Shown here in pieces: positions 8,744 through 20,531 of a stretch of 64,000 nucleotides of DNA. Positions within the stretch are counted from its first letter, which is position 1. Each line of letters starts with the position of its first letter. The stretch is from an uncultured Schlesneria sp. GTDB lineage: Bacteria; Planctomycetota; Planctomycetia; Planctomycetales; Planctomycetaceae. Both the position numbers and the translations under genes were made by a program. The stretch spans positions 1 to 64,000 of the forward strand of contig CAIOKO010000040.1 in NCBI GenBank assembly GCA_903858935.1, given 5' to 3'. Under the pieces are notes generated by a model. It was not told the origin of the DNA. It made no database searches and saw only the letters and a list, made by a program, of their open reading frames with translations.

Positions 8744-10930
8744 ATGCAGGCACAAGCAAGTTCGGGATTGTGGGAACTTTTGATCTGGATCTTGACGGGA
8801 AGCAGCCTGCTGGGCCTGCCACCCGGTGAAAGAGATCTCGCTCTTCTGAAATCCGTTCCGCCGCAGACCTTTGTCTATTTTGAATGGGCAGCTCGCAGCA
8901 ACGGTGTTGCCGGGGCGGCGGGGGTCGATGGTTTTGCAGCCGATCCAGAAATTCGGAAGTTCTTTGAATTGCTCGACGCCGCGCTGGCAAAAGTCGAAGT
9001 GGTCAACCAGGGCTCTGACGACGACGTCGAGTCGGGTGCGCTCCATCGTTTGCGTCCACTGTTTCCGCAGTTGGTAAAGCTAATTTCTGCTCATCCAGGT
9101 TGTTTCTTTGCCGGTTTTGAACCCCCTCCGCCAAATAGTGCCAATCTTCCGACGTGGCTTCGAATGCTGGCGGGGGTACACGGCGGGTTAATTCTCAGCA
9201 GTGGTGATGACACCGAAAACTTATGGCGGAGTCTTAATCAATCATTGGAATCGATTCCCGAGTTCAAGTTCAATGAGAGCTCATTGACCCAATCGATTCC
9301 CATAGCCGTTCCCGGTTACACACTTGTCATCCATCGTGAGGGCCCGCGGATTATCTTCGCTCTCGGTGATGGCACCCTCGCACGAATTACGGATGGATTG
9401 TCAGGTCGGCCACCAGGGCTTGATACGAACCCGACGTTTCGCAAGGGACTCGAACGCGTCAATGTTCCGCGAATCGGAACTGTCGGTTGGGTTGATGGCA
9501 AAGGCCTTGTTTCGAGCATTACGGCAGCTCTTGGACCGGTCGGATTCCTGGTCAGACCCATCCTGACAATGACGGGTGTTGATGCGATCGACCACATCGT
9601 TCAGGTGTCGGGCGTCGATAATGGCGAGATGATCCAGCGGACTTTTGTTGCCACGGGTGGACGAACTGATGGCATCATGGTGTTGGCCGCCGGGTCACCA
9701 ATACAAGCCCAGCAGTTTGCACATGTTCCCGCGGATGCAGACCTCGTTCTTGCGACCAGCATCAGTCTTAGAGGCATTTTTCAGGAATCGAGACGGTTGC
9801 TGCAGAGCGTCCAGCCGTTATCCGTTCGAATTTTTGACGAGGCGGTTAAACAATTGGAATCCGAGCTCGAGCTGAAAATCGTCGAGGATGTTCTGCCTGC
9901 GTTTGGTGATGTCTTAGTCGCATTCGATTCGCCATCTGCAGGGGGATTGATCGCAACCAGCCTCGTTGTCAGCCTTGAAGTCCGGGATGGCAAAAAAGCT
10001 GCGGTGGTTTTCGATCGTTTGATGAAACTGATCGAACAATCGTTGTCTGGCGAACATTCTGAATTCGACTACGGCGAATCAGTATCATTGCGTCAACAAT
10101 CGTTTCTCAATCACTCGATTTTTTATGTGAATACCTCTGGCGCAAGTTTTTCGGGACGTATCTCGATCACTCCGACATTCTGTTTATCGGAAAAACATCT
10201 GATGTTTGCTGTTCATCCTCAGGCGATGAAGGCCCAATTGCGTCATTTAAACTCAAATCGTCCTGGGTTCGATAAGCAGGCGAGTAGTAAGGTTGCAATT
10301 CCCGCCGGCGACACCTTGTCATACGCTTATTTAAACGGACCACGCGCCAGCAATCTTGTCGGCTCGATCCTACCATATTCAGGCCATGTGTTGCTTAACC
10401 GCCTGGAGGAAGAAGGGGTGTCGATGGATTCCTATTCTCTTCCTTCGGCAGCAGCAATTTCACCCTATTTCGGTGACTCCACAGCGGTCATCACGCGGCA
10501 GAAAGATGGGGTCCTGATCGAAGCTCGAAACGCACCGCCTGTCCTGGTCGGGATGACGTTTTTGTCGCTGTACCGGAATTGGTCTGCCACAGAATTCGAG
10601 CTTCTCGACGCTTTTCGAAAACAAAGAGCAAACGGGGCTCAACAAGCACAACTTGGCCCCGCCGAAAATGCTGTGGTCCCGGCTGTTGCAGAGAAAAAGG
10701 ATCACGACGAGGCAGCCAGGGAAAAGGCGAAGGCCAATCCTCCTTTGGAGCGCAAGCTGGCACCGCTGCTTTTGAAAGCTCTTGTTCCAGATGGAATGCA
10801 ACAGCTGATCCCCGAATCGGCGTTAAAGAAACTTGAAGAAGGGCCATCGCCGGCTGCGATTCAGCGCCGCGAAGAAGCGCGTCGATTAAGAGAAGAACGT
10901 CGACAACGCCGCCCGATTCCGCCTCGTTGA
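8744..10930 (+). CDS. Hypothetical planctomycete protein (large, probably exported)
   Basis: Long ORF with AGAAAGGAG-like RBS before ATG 8744; no family recognised with confidence. Confidence 0.7.
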   Translation: MQAQASSGLWELLIWILTGSSLLGLPPGERDLALLKSVPPQTFVYFEWAARSNGVAGAAGVDGFAADPEIRKFFELLDAALAKVEVVNQGSDDDVESGALHRLRPLFPQLVKLISAHPGCFFAGFEPPPPNSANLPTWLRMLAGVHGGLILSSGDDTENLWRSLNQSLESIPEFKFNESSLTQSIPIAVPGYTLVIHREGPRIIFALGDGTLARITDGLSGRPPGLDTNPTFRKGLERVNVPRIGTVGWVDGKGLVSSITAALGPVGFLVRPILTMTGVDAIDHIVQVSGVDNGEMIQRTFVATGGRTDGIMVLAAGSPIQAQQFAHVPADADLVLATSISLRGIFQESRRLLQSVQPLSVRIFDEAVKQLESELELKIVEDVLPAFGDVLVAFDSPSAGGLIATSLVVSLEVRDGKKAAVVFDRLMKLIEQSLSGEHSEFDYGESVSLRQQSFLNHSIFYVNTSGASFSGRISITPTFCLSEKHLMFAVHPQAMKAQLRHLNSNRPGFDKQASSKVAIPAGDTLSYAYLNGPRASNLVGSILPYSGHVLLNRLEEEGVSMDSYSLPSAAAISPYFGDSTAVITRQKDGVLIEARNAPPVLVGMTFLSLYRNWSATEFELLDAFRKQRANGAQQAQLGPAENAVVPAVAEKKDHDEAAREKAKANPPLERKLAPLLLKALVPDGMQQLIPESALKKLEEGPSPAAIQRREEARRLREERRQRRPIPPR

Positions 10931-13222
10931 TCAATCGAGCACGGGAAACACCTGACCGTTGATTTCGTCTGGTTCGTGACCTCCTGATGTGAACAGGCTC
11001 GGCCCAAACAGGCCGAGTCGCTGCAGTTCTTCAAATCGCTCGGGTTGAACAAATTCGCTATATCCGTAACTCCCTGGTTCTCGGTATCGACGGATCTCAG
11101 ACCAGTTTACGTCGACATGTGTAATCCCTAACTGGCGGAACCGGGAACGAATTTCCTGAACATCGCGTAAACGCTCGCCTTCTGACTGTGGGTCAGCACA
11201 CAATTCTTCGAACCACGAGCGATCAAAAACTGTGTTGTAAAGGTAGGGGTAACGTGCATGAAACATCCCTGCGCCACCCACGCAAAGTACTTTTGTGGCT
11301 GGTGGAAGATGGCCCGATTCAAATTCCTGGTTTAACCATCGAATTCGTGGGGAAACGGCAATCTCACTGGCCGCGTTCAAATCAAGCCGACCCGCGTTAA
11401 AACCGCCGACGTACAACATCACCTCGGCGTTGTAGAGAATCGAAGCGAGAATAAATGCTCCTGCAAACCAGTTCCAGATGCCTGAACCTCGAACTGGCTT
11501 CACGCCTGACGCAAGGATTCCAGGCCAACATGCCCCTACCCCTGCCATGAACGAGACAGCTGAAAACATCGGGACGTAAAACCGGTCAATATGGTGCGTG
11601 AAAAGAAACCAGGTAGCAAACTGCCAGCCAATATATAGCCATGTCAAGCCGATCACTGATCGCTGCGAAGATCCTTCCGAATCGATCACCGTACTTTGAC
11701 CACGTCGTCGAAACCACCAGAAAAGGGACAGCGGCGCGAACCCAAACATCAGGGGGCTATGCCAGTCATTGTTGGCTGAAACATCGGTCAATTTCACTGA
11801 CGCGTCAATCAGACGCTCGTTCCAGCCCGAATATGTCTTTGATGCATGTCCATGACGCCATTTGGCGTCTAACGTTTCGTCACGATCAATGCCACCGAAG
11901 ATTCGGTAAGCAAGCGGATAGACCGGGTTACCCGTTGCAACGGCGTTCTTTAATAACCATGGCCCGACACTGACCAGAACCCCAACCGAAAAAAACACTG
12001 ACATGATTAACGCCCATTGCAATCGGGCAGTTTGAACATGCCGGACCGTCGTCCATACCAGCAGGCATCCAATCGGAACGACGACGGAAGTTAAGCCTGT
12101 GTATTTGCAGGCCATCGCACTGCCGGCCATCATCCCCGTGACGAGTGCCAGCTTGATTGCATTTTTTTGGCTTAAAGTACCACCAGCAACGAATGGTTCT
12201 CGAAAGAGAAACGCAGCAAATAATGCCGCAAAGAGGTAACAGGCGAGTCCCCCTTCCGCATAGGCAATAATGGAAATTCGGTAGGTCCAGGGTGACGTGA
12301 GATAAACAAGAGCGGCCATGATGCCGGCGCCAGCTGAAAACCACCTTCGCCCTGCCGCAAACAAGCCGACCGCCGTCAGTGGAATGAATCCGGCAATCGC
12401 CACCTGACCAGCAAGCGCCCCCCAGTGCCAGTCACCGTAGAGAATCATCCCTGCGAGGATCAGCATCTCGGTCAGAAATGGAAAATTTGTGTAAACGTTA
12501 TGAGGCAGTCGAGTGATTTGTCCCTGCAGGAACCACTCTTTGGGTCCGCCAAGATGATACTCGATCACATCAAAGTCTGTTTGCGGCGACATTGCTCCCA
12601 GAAGCTGGACCGACACAAACGGAACGAGAATGGCGACCGCGATCCAGCCCAACCGTGTGAGGCCTGACGATTGACCGGCGAATGGCGGTCCTGCAATACG
12701 ATCGAAGTTCTGCCGTCGAAAGTGATACAGACATTCGCCAATGAAACCCGCCACGAGTAATAGACCAAGTGGCCAGCGACTCATGCACCCACAGAGACCA
12801 AGCAACAACGTCGATAATGAGACGATTGCAAATCCGAGACAGGTGGAGAAAAAGAGGCGCTCGCAACCGACAAGTCCGAGCTTGATCAGCCGCAGTGTCA
12901 GTGAACCAAGACCCCACGCACCAATCCAGATAACAACGGCCGTCAGAAAAAACGGAACTCGCTGAAGTAAAAACAACCAGCTCCAAGGAGCGGCACTCTG
13001 AACAGTCGGTGGATCGACAATATCCAGAAAATCATACGGAATGCCGGACCAGAGCATCCATCGTTGCACCGACGGATTATTGGGAAAGCCAAAGCTCTGA
13101 AACCAGACAAAAAATCCGACCACCCATAAGATGGCAAGGGAGGAATATACGAGATATCGCTGATAGAACAGCCCCACTGAGGTCGCGGTATTCGACCCCA
13201 GTGGCTTTGAATGACCCGACAT
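10931..13222 (-). CDS. Polytopic membrane protein, GT-C / family 39 glycosyltransferase-like
   Basis: Many TM segments and 'TDFDVIEYHLGGPKEWFLQGQITRLPHNVYTNFPFLTEML', as in ArnT/PMT-like proteins. Confidence 0.7.
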   Translation of the reverse strand: MSGHSKPLGSNTATSVGLFYQRYLVYSSLAILWVVGFFVWFQSFGFPNNPSVQRWMLWSGIPYDFLDIVDPPTVQSAAPWSWLFLLQRVPFFLTAVVIWIGAWGLGSLTLRLIKLGLVGCERLFFSTCLGFAIVSLSTLLLGLCGCMSRWPLGLLLVAGFIGECLYHFRRQNFDRIAGPPFAGQSSGLTRLGWIAVAILVPFVSVQLLGAMSPQTDFDVIEYHLGGPKEWFLQGQITRLPHNVYTNFPFLTEMLILAGMILYGDWHWGALAGQVAIAGFIPLTAVGLFAAGRRWFSAGAGIMAALVYLTSPWTYRISIIAYAEGGLACYLFAALFAAFLFREPFVAGGTLSQKNAIKLALVTGMMAGSAMACKYTGLTSVVVPIGCLLVWTTVRHVQTARLQWALIMSVFFSVGVLVSVGPWLLKNAVATGNPVYPLAYRIFGGIDRDETLDAKWRHGHASKTYSGWNERLIDASVKLTDVSANNDWHSPLMFGFAPLSLFWWFRRRGQSTVIDSEGSSQRSVIGLTWLYIGWQFATWFLFTHHIDRFYVPMFSAVSFMAGVGACWPGILASGVKPVRGSGIWNWFAGAFILASILYNAEVMLYVGGFNAGRLDLNAASEIAVSPRIRWLNQEFESGHLPPATKVLCVGGAGMFHARYPYLYNTVFDRSWFEELCADPQSEGERLRDVQEIRSRFRQLGITHVDVNWSEIRRYREPGSYGYSEFVQPERFEELQRLGLFGPSLFTSGGHEPDEINGQVFPVLD

Positions 13223-13294
13223 GCGAGTCATGTTTGTTCACCGATGAAATTCGGACACGACCGAGACACGTCACCACGCCTGTCGTTGATAAGC

Positions 13295-15382
13295 CTATCG
13301 ATTAGGAGCAGGTCGTTCGACTTCGTATTTTTTCAGTTTTCGATCCAATGTCGAACGTTCGATCTCGAGAATGTGAGCCGCTTGCGACTTATTCCACTTG
13401 GTCCATTCCAGAGTCGCAAGAATATGCTCCTGTTCGATTAATTCGATTGGAACTGCTCGATAGCCACTGTTTGCTGACGACGAGGACGATGGTGTATCGC
13501 TTCTCCCCAAGGCTGACAGTTGAATATCTGCCGGAGCCAATGTGTCACCTGCACACAAAATGACAGCTCGTTCGATCGTATTCTGCAACTCACGAACGTT
13601 ACCCGGCCAGCCATAGTTCACCAGTGTCGACATGGCTGACGGAAGAATCGTGGTTACCGAGCGACCACACTTTTTCGAGAAGCGTTGCATGAAATGCTTG
13701 GCGAGAATCGCGATATCGGTGCGCCGATCACGAAGCGGTTCAACGACAAGTTCCATCACTTGCAGGCGGAAGTAGAGATCTTTTCGGAAGCGGCCTTGAT
13801 CGACAGAGTTTTCAAGGTCGCGATTGGTTGCAGCCACAACGCGAACGTCGACCCTCACTTCGGCACCACCACCAACCCGCTCGTAAGGATGACCTTCCAG
13901 AACCCGCAGGAATTTTGCCTGAATTGCGGGACTCATTTCACCGACTTCATCCAGAAAAATCGTCCCGGTGTGTGCCTGTTCGAATTTCCCGATTTTGCGT
14001 GTGACCGCACCAGTAAACGAACCCTTTTCGTGACCGAACAACTCACTTTCGAGCAGGCTTTCGCTTAAAGCAGCACAGTTCATTGTGACAAACGGGCCAT
14101 CCGCTCGATTGCTGTGCTGGTGAATAGCACGTGCTACCAGCTCTTTACCGACACCACTCTCGCCGCGGATGAGTACGGTTGCTCCCGTTGGCGCGATCCG
14201 CAAAATTCGCTCTCGAAGCCGACGAATCGAATCGCTGTCGCCAACGAGCTCCGTTTCGATCAGAAGCTGCTCACGCAGTGTCTTGTTTTCCCCCTCGACA
14301 CGTGCCAGGCCTGCTGCCAATCGGCTACGCTCTTTCAAGTTTTCCAGCGTCACAGCCAGTTGATCAGCAACGGCCAGGGTGAATTCTGCATCGTCGGCTT
14401 TAAGACGGTTATCAGGGTTTGTGGAGTAAAGCTGGATCATGCCGAGCAACCGATCAGACGTCCGGATCGGGGCACAAATGATACTTTCGGCACGCATTTC
14501 TTTCAGACTGTCGCTTGCACTGAACTGACCATCAGTTTTGATGTCATGCGCGACAACGGCTGCTCGTGATTCCAGCGCAATACTGGTGACGTAATCAGAA
14601 ACCCTTTCGAATTGTCGTGACGAATCAAGCGATTTGAACGCGACGAGATCAAGATTCCGATTATTAAGGTTCTTTGCATTTGGATCATTAAACAACAGCA
14701 CGGCACCAATGTCGGCAGATGTTACGTTAAACAGCCCATCGAGGACGATTTCAGACAAGCTGCGAACATCGGTTTCTTCACCCATTTTTAAACCGAGCTG
14801 AACCAAACGTTGAGCTTCGTGCCCTGCACGTCCACGTTGAATCTGCTGATTTGGCTCGGAAAGAAAGGGATTGCGATCACACAGATGAACGATCTCGGGA
14901 TGAGTATCCGCTGCGGATCGACCTTCCAAGCTCGCGGGCTGAGCGGTTCGCACCGTGTCAGTACCACCTTTTGCGATGGTATCTTCGCTAGGATCGTAAT
15001 CGGTTGACGGCCTGTGCTTCGGAGCGACAGTCGTTTTGGACTTGAGATTCAAACTAAACACGATCGTCGTGTTTCCGATTTGGAATTCTCGACCCTCGGT
15101 CAATTGGATGTCACCAGAGATCGGCTCGCCGTTAACGCGGGTTCCATTCCGGCTTCCCAGATCCCGAAGTTTCCAGATACCGCTATCAAAGAATACTTCA
15201 CAATGATTTCGGCTGCAGATTTCATCAGGGATAACCAGACGATTAGTCGTCGCACGACCGATTGTCGTGATCTGCCCTGAGTGCAATGGAATCGACGTCC
15301 CTTCGGCAGGACCACTGCTAATCATTATTTGTGCGGTAGTTTTAATGATAGCGGTATCAGATTCGCGAGAAATCTTGTTCAT
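13295..15382 (-). CDS. FHA-GAF sigma-54-dependent Fis-family transcriptional regulator
   Basis: FHA ([23 protein letters not shown]...SRNGTRVNG), GAF region, AAA+ ([35 protein letters not shown]-type), C-terminal Fis HTH ([31 protein letters not shown]). Confidence 0.93.
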   Translation of the reverse strand: MNKISRESDTAIIKTTAQIMISSGPAEGTSIPLHSGQITTIGRATTNRLVIPDEICSRNHCEVFFDSGIWKLRDLGSRNGTRVNGEPISGDIQLTEGREFQIGNTTIVFSLNLKSKTTVAPKHRPSTDYDPSEDTIAKGGTDTVRTAQPASLEGRSAADTHPEIVHLCDRNPFLSEPNQQIQRGRAGHEAQRLVQLGLKMGEETDVRSLSEIVLDGLFNVTSADIGAVLLFNDPNAKNLNNRNLDLVAFKSLDSSRQFERVSDYVTSIALESRAAVVAHDIKTDGQFSASDSLKEMRAESIICAPIRTSDRLLGMIQLYSTNPDNRLKADDAEFTLAVADQLAVTLENLKERSRLAAGLARVEGENKTLREQLLIETELVGDSDSIRRLRERILRIAPTGATVLIRGESGVGKELVARAIHQHSNRADGPFVTMNCAALSESLLESELFGHEKGSFTGAVTRKIGKFEQAHTGTIFLDEVGEMSPAIQAKFLRVLEGHPYERVGGGAEVRVDVRVVAATNRDLENSVDQGRFRKDLYFRLQVMELVVEPLRDRRTDIAILAKHFMQRFSKKCGRSVTTILPSAMSTLVNYGWPGNVRELQNTIERAVILCAGDTLAPADIQLSALGRSDTPSSSSSANSGYRAVPIELIEQEHILATLEWTKWNKSQAAHILEIERSTLDRKLKKYEVERPAPNR

Positions 15383-16021
15383 AGTTTATGCCTTCGCACA
15401 GTTGAAAGGTGGCGATTTTAATCGGGAATCTGGAAACCGTTTATCATTAGAAGTAAAGAATGATACGTTCTGAAAACATGCATTTTCAAGTCTTAAAGTA
15501 TGAAATAGAGAAAATTTGATTAAAAACTTCCGCGATACTTAACGCTTTTGAACGCCTTAACCATTGGGAAAGATAGCTGATTTCTGCAAAGAAATCCCAT
15601 TTTCCTCATTCGCCAGCGATCAGAACCTGAATTCCGTCGGTCGCAGGAGCTGTCGATTCTTTGGCCTTTTTCAATAAGGCACAACAACACATAGTGCGTA
15701 TGTTTTTCGAATATCGCACACAGAAACGCGTTCTGTAATGCGTTGGCAGGCGAATGATCTGTGTATTGCAAGGATCCACTTCTTACGCATCGCATTCTGC
15801 CTGGCGAACGAGCGGCTTCCACTGGCTTCCCGAACGTTCGTCAATAATGCCTGTTTCTTTGGCGGGCCAAGAGGCATCAAACTTTTTCGGAATTGTTGAA
15901 ATGACAATCTCCGATTGCCACGTTTAAGACCTTATTCTAGTATCAGCCCGTGTCGCCATCGATAATTTGTCGGGAAACAGGGACGTTTCAGGCGAGCAAA
16001 CATGCCACAAGGAGGTGGTTC

Positions 16022-16909
16022 ATGAAGTCGAATGGTCTCGCTACGATCTTATTAATGATCCCTGTGCTGACGGTACCGGCACTCGCGATCTTCGGCATTC
16101 CGCAGTTTGCGCCTGTTGTTGCCTCCCCGATTGACGAAAGTCGAAACTCCGATCGGCCATCGCGGGGTGGAAATTCGTCCCGGCATTCGCAAGATGATTC
16201 GTTTGATGAGATCGAGGGCTTTAATTCTGAACCAGAAGTAAAGCCTGGTTCCGTCACGTCACTTCGCAATCGAGACCTTTCGAAACCTTCCCTTCGTGAA
16301 AAAGGGCTACGTCGAGCGGATTCCGGTTCAGCTCAGTTCTTGGCCGGTGACCGTGACACCGGATCGACTTGGCCAAATAATCCGCGTCAACCTTCATCAA
16401 AGATGTCTGACGATCTGGCAGACAGGGAACGCTTGTTCAATAACAGCGACCCCACCGATGTTCCGCAGCAAAAAGCGCTACCACGACACCCACGGCGATT
16501 ATCCTCCGTTGATAAAACGAATGAAGAAATTCGTCAGGCAAGAGTCGAAGATCCTGATCAGGCTGTGATTCAGTCCGGGTTCACTGAAGAGACTCGGATT
16601 CGAGAGCAACCTCGGATCCCCAGCGGAGAGAAACGAAGGGGTTCGAGCGAAGGCCTTGGATCGAATCGCCATGCATCGGGCACAGAACCTTTGACATGGG
16701 CCGCTGCGGTTGAACGTCTCAATGAATTTGACATTCGAAGTTTTCGGCTCGAGCCTGGTGATCGATCAGGTCAGTTCCTGTTTATTTGCTCATATACTTC
16801 ACCCGATACTCCCAGCGTTTCCTATCGATTCGAAGCCACAGCGGATCAGCCGTTGAAGGCCGTTGAAAATGTCATCGAGCAAATCATCGAATGGCGGCGT
16901 AATCGATGA
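16022..16909 (+). CDS. Hypothetical exported protein
   Basis: Strong RBS (AAGGAGGTGG) before ATG 16022; N-terminal signal-like segment MKSNGLATILLMIPVLTVPALAIFGIPQF; low-complexity middle. Confidence 0.65.
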   Translation: MKSNGLATILLMIPVLTVPALAIFGIPQFAPVVASPIDESRNSDRPSRGGNSSRHSQDDSFDEIEGFNSEPEVKPGSVTSLRNRDLSKPSLREKGLRRADSGSAQFLAGDRDTGSTWPNNPRQPSSKMSDDLADRERLFNNSDPTDVPQQKALPRHPRRLSSVDKTNEEIRQARVEDPDQAVIQSGFTEETRIREQPRIPSGEKRRGSSEGLGSNRHASGTEPLTWAAAVERLNEFDIRSFRLEPGDRSGQFLFICSYTSPDTPSVSYRFEATADQPLKAVENVIEQIIEWRRNR

Positions 16910-17073
16910 TGTCCTCAACATGGCCAGGGCGCACATTCGCCACGTTCAAATCAGAATGGCAAGCGACCTCGTATAATGGACATCGTTGGTCCTTTTTCTC
17001 GCGAAATCCGCAGAACGCACCAACAATCATCGTTGTGAACGGGGTCCACTCCGGCTGCATTCGAACAGCGAAA

Positions 17074-17646
17074 ATGGCCCGAATTGAAGCCGTGCTGCTT
17101 GTTTCAGACGTGGCGCTTTCGGCGAAACGGCTTGCACAACTTGCGACGCTGGCTGATGTCAGCGAAGCAAAACAACTGATCGAGAAATTGAATCTTGCTT
17201 ACGATCTCGATCGCTGTGCGTTTCGTATTGAACCGGTTGCAAGCGGCTTCCGTCTGCTGACCCGACCTGCGTATTCATTCTGGCTGGGAAAGCTGCATCA
17301 GCGACAGGCGGAATTGCGACTGACACCCCCTGCACTCGAGACGCTGGCCATTGTCGCCTATCGTCAGCCGATTACACGAGCGGACGTCGAGAAGGTTCGG
17401 CGGGTGAACTGTACAGATATGCTGAAACATCTCATGGACCGGGGTCTCGTTCGAATCGGTGGCGAGGACGATTCGCTCGGTCGGCCATTTCTTTACGAGA
17501 CGACGAGGCAGTTCCTCGAATTGTTCGGATTGAGAAGCCTCGATGCGCTTCCGATGGCCGAGTCGCTGCGCAAACCCCGCGCAGTCCCCATGCTCTCGAC
17601 CGAGTCAGATGGTACCGAGTCCGATGCCAATGATTCCGCTGGTTAG
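17074..17646 (+). CDS. scpB: Segregation and condensation protein B
   Basis: 'MARIEAVLLVSDVALSAKRLAQLA...LTPPALETLAIVAYRQPITRADVEKVRRVNC...LVRIGGEDDSLGRPFLYETTRQFLELFGL' is ScpB. The ORF opens at 16906 but 17074 is the homologous start. Confidence 0.9.
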   Translation: MARIEAVLLVSDVALSAKRLAQLATLADVSEAKQLIEKLNLAYDLDRCAFRIEPVASGFRLLTRPAYSFWLGKLHQRQAELRLTPPALETLAIVAYRQPITRADVEKVRRVNCTDMLKHLMDRGLVRIGGEDDSLGRPFLYETTRQFLELFGLRSLDALPMAESLRKPRAVPMLSTESDGTESDANDSAG

Positions 17647-17796
17647 TCATCGCTAAGTGACCCCAAATTCCAAGAGGGAATTGAATTTCTGGACGATGCT
17701 TGAGAGACTTGTCAAGTTCCGTCTCACCGTCCGACAACCAGGTCCAGGGAACATGTCCTGATTTGCGCAGTCGTTATTGCGCGGAGCAAACAGCAA

Positions 17797-18804
17797 ATGA
17801 AGTATCTCGTAACAGGTGCAGCAGGATTCATCGGAATGCACGTCAGCCTGTCGCTGCTTGAGCGCGGCGATTGCGTTGTCGGTTTTGATAATTTGAATCC
17901 CTACTATTCGGTGGCACTGAAGCAAAGCCGTTTGAACAGACTTGTCGGGAAATCAAACTTTCAATTTGAAGAAGGGGATCTTGCTGATCGTGAACGGCTT
18001 CCCCAGTTGTTTGCAAAACAGAAATTTGATGCCGTCATCAATCTGGCTGCGCAGGCTGGCGTCCGGTACTCGCTGACCAATCCACATGCCTATGTCGACA
18101 GTAACCTCGTCGGATTTGTCAACGTGCTGGAAGCGTGTCGGCATCACGAGGTGAAGCATCTGACCTACGCATCGTCCAGTTCCGTTTACGGCGCTAATAC
18201 CGAAATGCCCTTTTCAATCCACCACAACGTGGATCATCCACTCAGTTTGTACGCTGCGACGAAAAAGGCGAACGAATTGATGGCGCATACATACAGCCAT
18301 CTCTACCAGCTTCCAACGACAGGCCTGCGATTTTTTACGGTCTACGGACCGTGGGGCCGGCCGGACATGGCCCTTTGGTTGTTTACAAAAGCGATCCTTG
18401 CGGGTGAATCAATCGACATCTTTAACAACGGTCAGATGCGACGAGACTTCACATATATCGACGACATTGTGCAGGGCATTATTCGAGTTTCCGATCGGAT
18501 TCCATCGGGAAATCCCGACTGGTCAGGCAAACAACCCGACCCTGCGTCAAGTCGCGCTCCCTACCGGATCTATAACATCGGGAATAACCAGCCGGTCGAA
18601 TTGATGCATTTGATCGAGACGTTAGAACTCGCTTTGGGCACGACAGCCGTTAAAAACTTTTTACCAATGCAACCGGGCGATGTGCCGGCGACTTTCGCCG
18701 ACGTCGATGATTTAACACGGGATGTTGGATTCAAACCAAGTACGCCGATCGAGCTTGGCGTTGAACGTTTCGTCCGCTGGTATCGCGAATATCATCAGTG
18801 TTAA
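17797..18804 (+). CDS. NAD-dependent epimerase (UDP-glucuronate 4-epimerase-like, SDR)
   Basis: '[25 protein letters not shown]', YAATKKANE, '[25 protein letters not shown]'. Confidence 0.9.
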   Translation: MKYLVTGAAGFIGMHVSLSLLERGDCVVGFDNLNPYYSVALKQSRLNRLVGKSNFQFEEGDLADRERLPQLFAKQKFDAVINLAAQAGVRYSLTNPHAYVDSNLVGFVNVLEACRHHEVKHLTYASSSSVYGANTEMPFSIHHNVDHPLSLYAATKKANELMAHTYSHLYQLPTTGLRFFTVYGPWGRPDMALWLFTKAILAGESIDIFNNGQMRRDFTYIDDIVQGIIRVSDRIPSGNPDWSGKQPDPASSRAPYRIYNIGNNQPVELMHLIETLELALGTTAVKNFLPMQPGDVPATFADVDDLTRDVGFKPSTPIELGVERFVRWYREYHQC

Positions 18805-19183
18805 TCCACCCGTCGATGGCTGGTTGGAGGAGAGCGTTTTCCACAAATTGAGTCGGGTAACAAGCGGCCAATTACTGACAATGGCGAAAAGCACTTCTTC
18901 GATGGCAGGACATCAGGGAAGGTCTTCATTGCGCTAACGCCATGAAGTTGAAATGATCACGTTGACCTGGCCATCCAGTGCGCTCTGAAACCCTGTGTTC
19001 ATTCAAACTTCGGATATCTCTTCGGAGATGCGAAATCTTTACAGTCTTCGCTGCTGTCAACGAGCAGCGGACATCAAAAGTCGGCCATCCTGTGGCACTC
19101 ACGTAGTCGAGGATATTAAGCACGAACGGTTCGAATTGGTTATGCTCGGTGATTCCAGCGCGGGCAACGCTCGCAACCTGAAT

Positions 19184-19261
19184 GGGAGGGGGAGACTCCT
19201 GCCGAGCCGCTAAGTCGATGCGTGTACCTGCTTCGCGGCTCGGCGTGTGTTTCCCCTTCCC
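19184..19261. repeat. 78-bp palindromic REP-like element (family B), copy 2 (inverted relative to copy 1)
   Basis: GGGAGGGGGAGACTCCTGCCGAGCCGCTAAGTCGATGCGTGT...TTCGCGGCTCGGCG...TTCCCCTTCCC; about 63/78 positions match the reverse complement of 280-357 in my hand alignment. Confidence 0.85.
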
Positions 19262-19385
19262 GTGGAGAATCTTCGTGGCGCGAAGAAACAAGACTTTAGT
19301 AGTACGAAATACCAGCGAGCGTCCTGTCGCTCGATCTGTCGATGGCAAAAAACGTAACCTTTTTTGAGTTTCGTCAACTTATCAT

Positions 19386-20531
19386 ATGCTTACCTTTTCA
19401 CTCCATTTTCGTGTGATTTTCATTCTTCCACTTCTTTTGGCGGTGCTGGCGGTGCCGGTATCTGCTCAGAATGAATGGGAAGTCAGCCCTGAAAGCGAAC
19501 TTGCATTGGAGCGGGGGTTGGCCTGGCTGGCCAAATCCCAGGGAGCACAGGGAAACTGGGAATCTAACGATTTGGGTCTGGTCGGATTGGGGGCTCTCGC
19601 GTTTCTTTCGGCAGGACACATGCCAGGTCGGGGCAGGTATGGAGACAATGTTGACAGGGCCCTCAAATATGTCGTCAAGAATGCCAAGCCATCCGGCCTG
19701 TTAAACATCGCTGATGCTCAGCGAGACCTTTACAACCACGGACTTGCCGCGTTCGTTCTGGGTCAAGCATATGGGATGACTGACGATCCGCAGATTGGCA
19801 AAACACTCGAAAGGTCGCTCAAGCTGATTGCCAACACACAATGCGATGACGGAGGTTGGGACTATCGGGCAAAACGTCAGCCGCACGGGCATGACCTTAG
19901 CCTGTCAGTCATGCAGGCCAAAGCGCTGCGAAGTGCCGTCGATAGCGGGTTCGAGGTTCGCAATGATGTCATCAAGCTGGCGATCCAGAGTGTTCGAGAT
20001 CATTACAAGGCAGAAAACGGTGCACGCGGACTGGAAGATCGTGCGAAAGACGGGCCAGGACAATTTACTTACGACGGCAATCGTGCCACGGTCGCGATGT
20101 CGGCGTGCGGCGTGGTCTGCTTGCAGGAATTCGGTCAATACGACGACTGGCGGATCGCCAAGAACCTTGATTATATCTCGAAAGAGCTATCGCGAATTTC
20201 GCCCGTGAAGGGGAACGGCGAAGTCCCATTCGATGCGTATACGCTTTATTACGTCGGCCAGGCGTTATATCAATCAGGTGGCAGCAGTTGGCGGACCAAT
20301 TATCCGGTCTTGCGCGACCACTTGATCGCCTCACAAGTTCGTAAGCCCGAGAATCCGGCTGAAGACGGTTCGTGGCGCGACACGCGATGGGTTCATGGGA
20401 AGCAGGGACAACTCTATGGGACGGCCGTCGGGTGTTTCATCCTGGCGATTCCGAACCGGTACCTGCCTATCCTTCAAGAGGGAAAGATTGAAGGATTGCG
20501 TGAAAAGTTAGGGGGAGAAAAGCCAAAGTAA
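19386..20531 (+). CDS. Prenyltransferase/squalene-oxidase (terpene-cyclase) repeat-containing exported protein
   Basis: Signal peptide, then alpha/alpha-toroid repeats: 'ALERGLAWLAKSQGAQGNWESNDLGLVGLGALAFL', 'LIANTQCDDGGWDYRAKRQPHGHDLSLSVMQAKALRSA'. Confidence 0.8.
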   Translation: MLTFSLHFRVIFILPLLLAVLAVPVSAQNEWEVSPESELALERGLAWLAKSQGAQGNWESNDLGLVGLGALAFLSAGHMPGRGRYGDNVDRALKYVVKNAKPSGLLNIADAQRDLYNHGLAAFVLGQAYGMTDDPQIGKTLERSLKLIANTQCDDGGWDYRAKRQPHGHDLSLSVMQAKALRSAVDSGFEVRNDVIKLAIQSVRDHYKAENGARGLEDRAKDGPGQFTYDGNRATVAMSACGVVCLQEFGQYDDWRIAKNLDYISKELSRISPVKGNGEVPFDAYTLYYVGQALYQSGGSSWRTNYPVLRDHLIASQVRKPENPAEDGSWRDTRWVHGKQGQLYGTAVGCFILAIPNRYLPILQEGKIEGLREKLGGEKPK

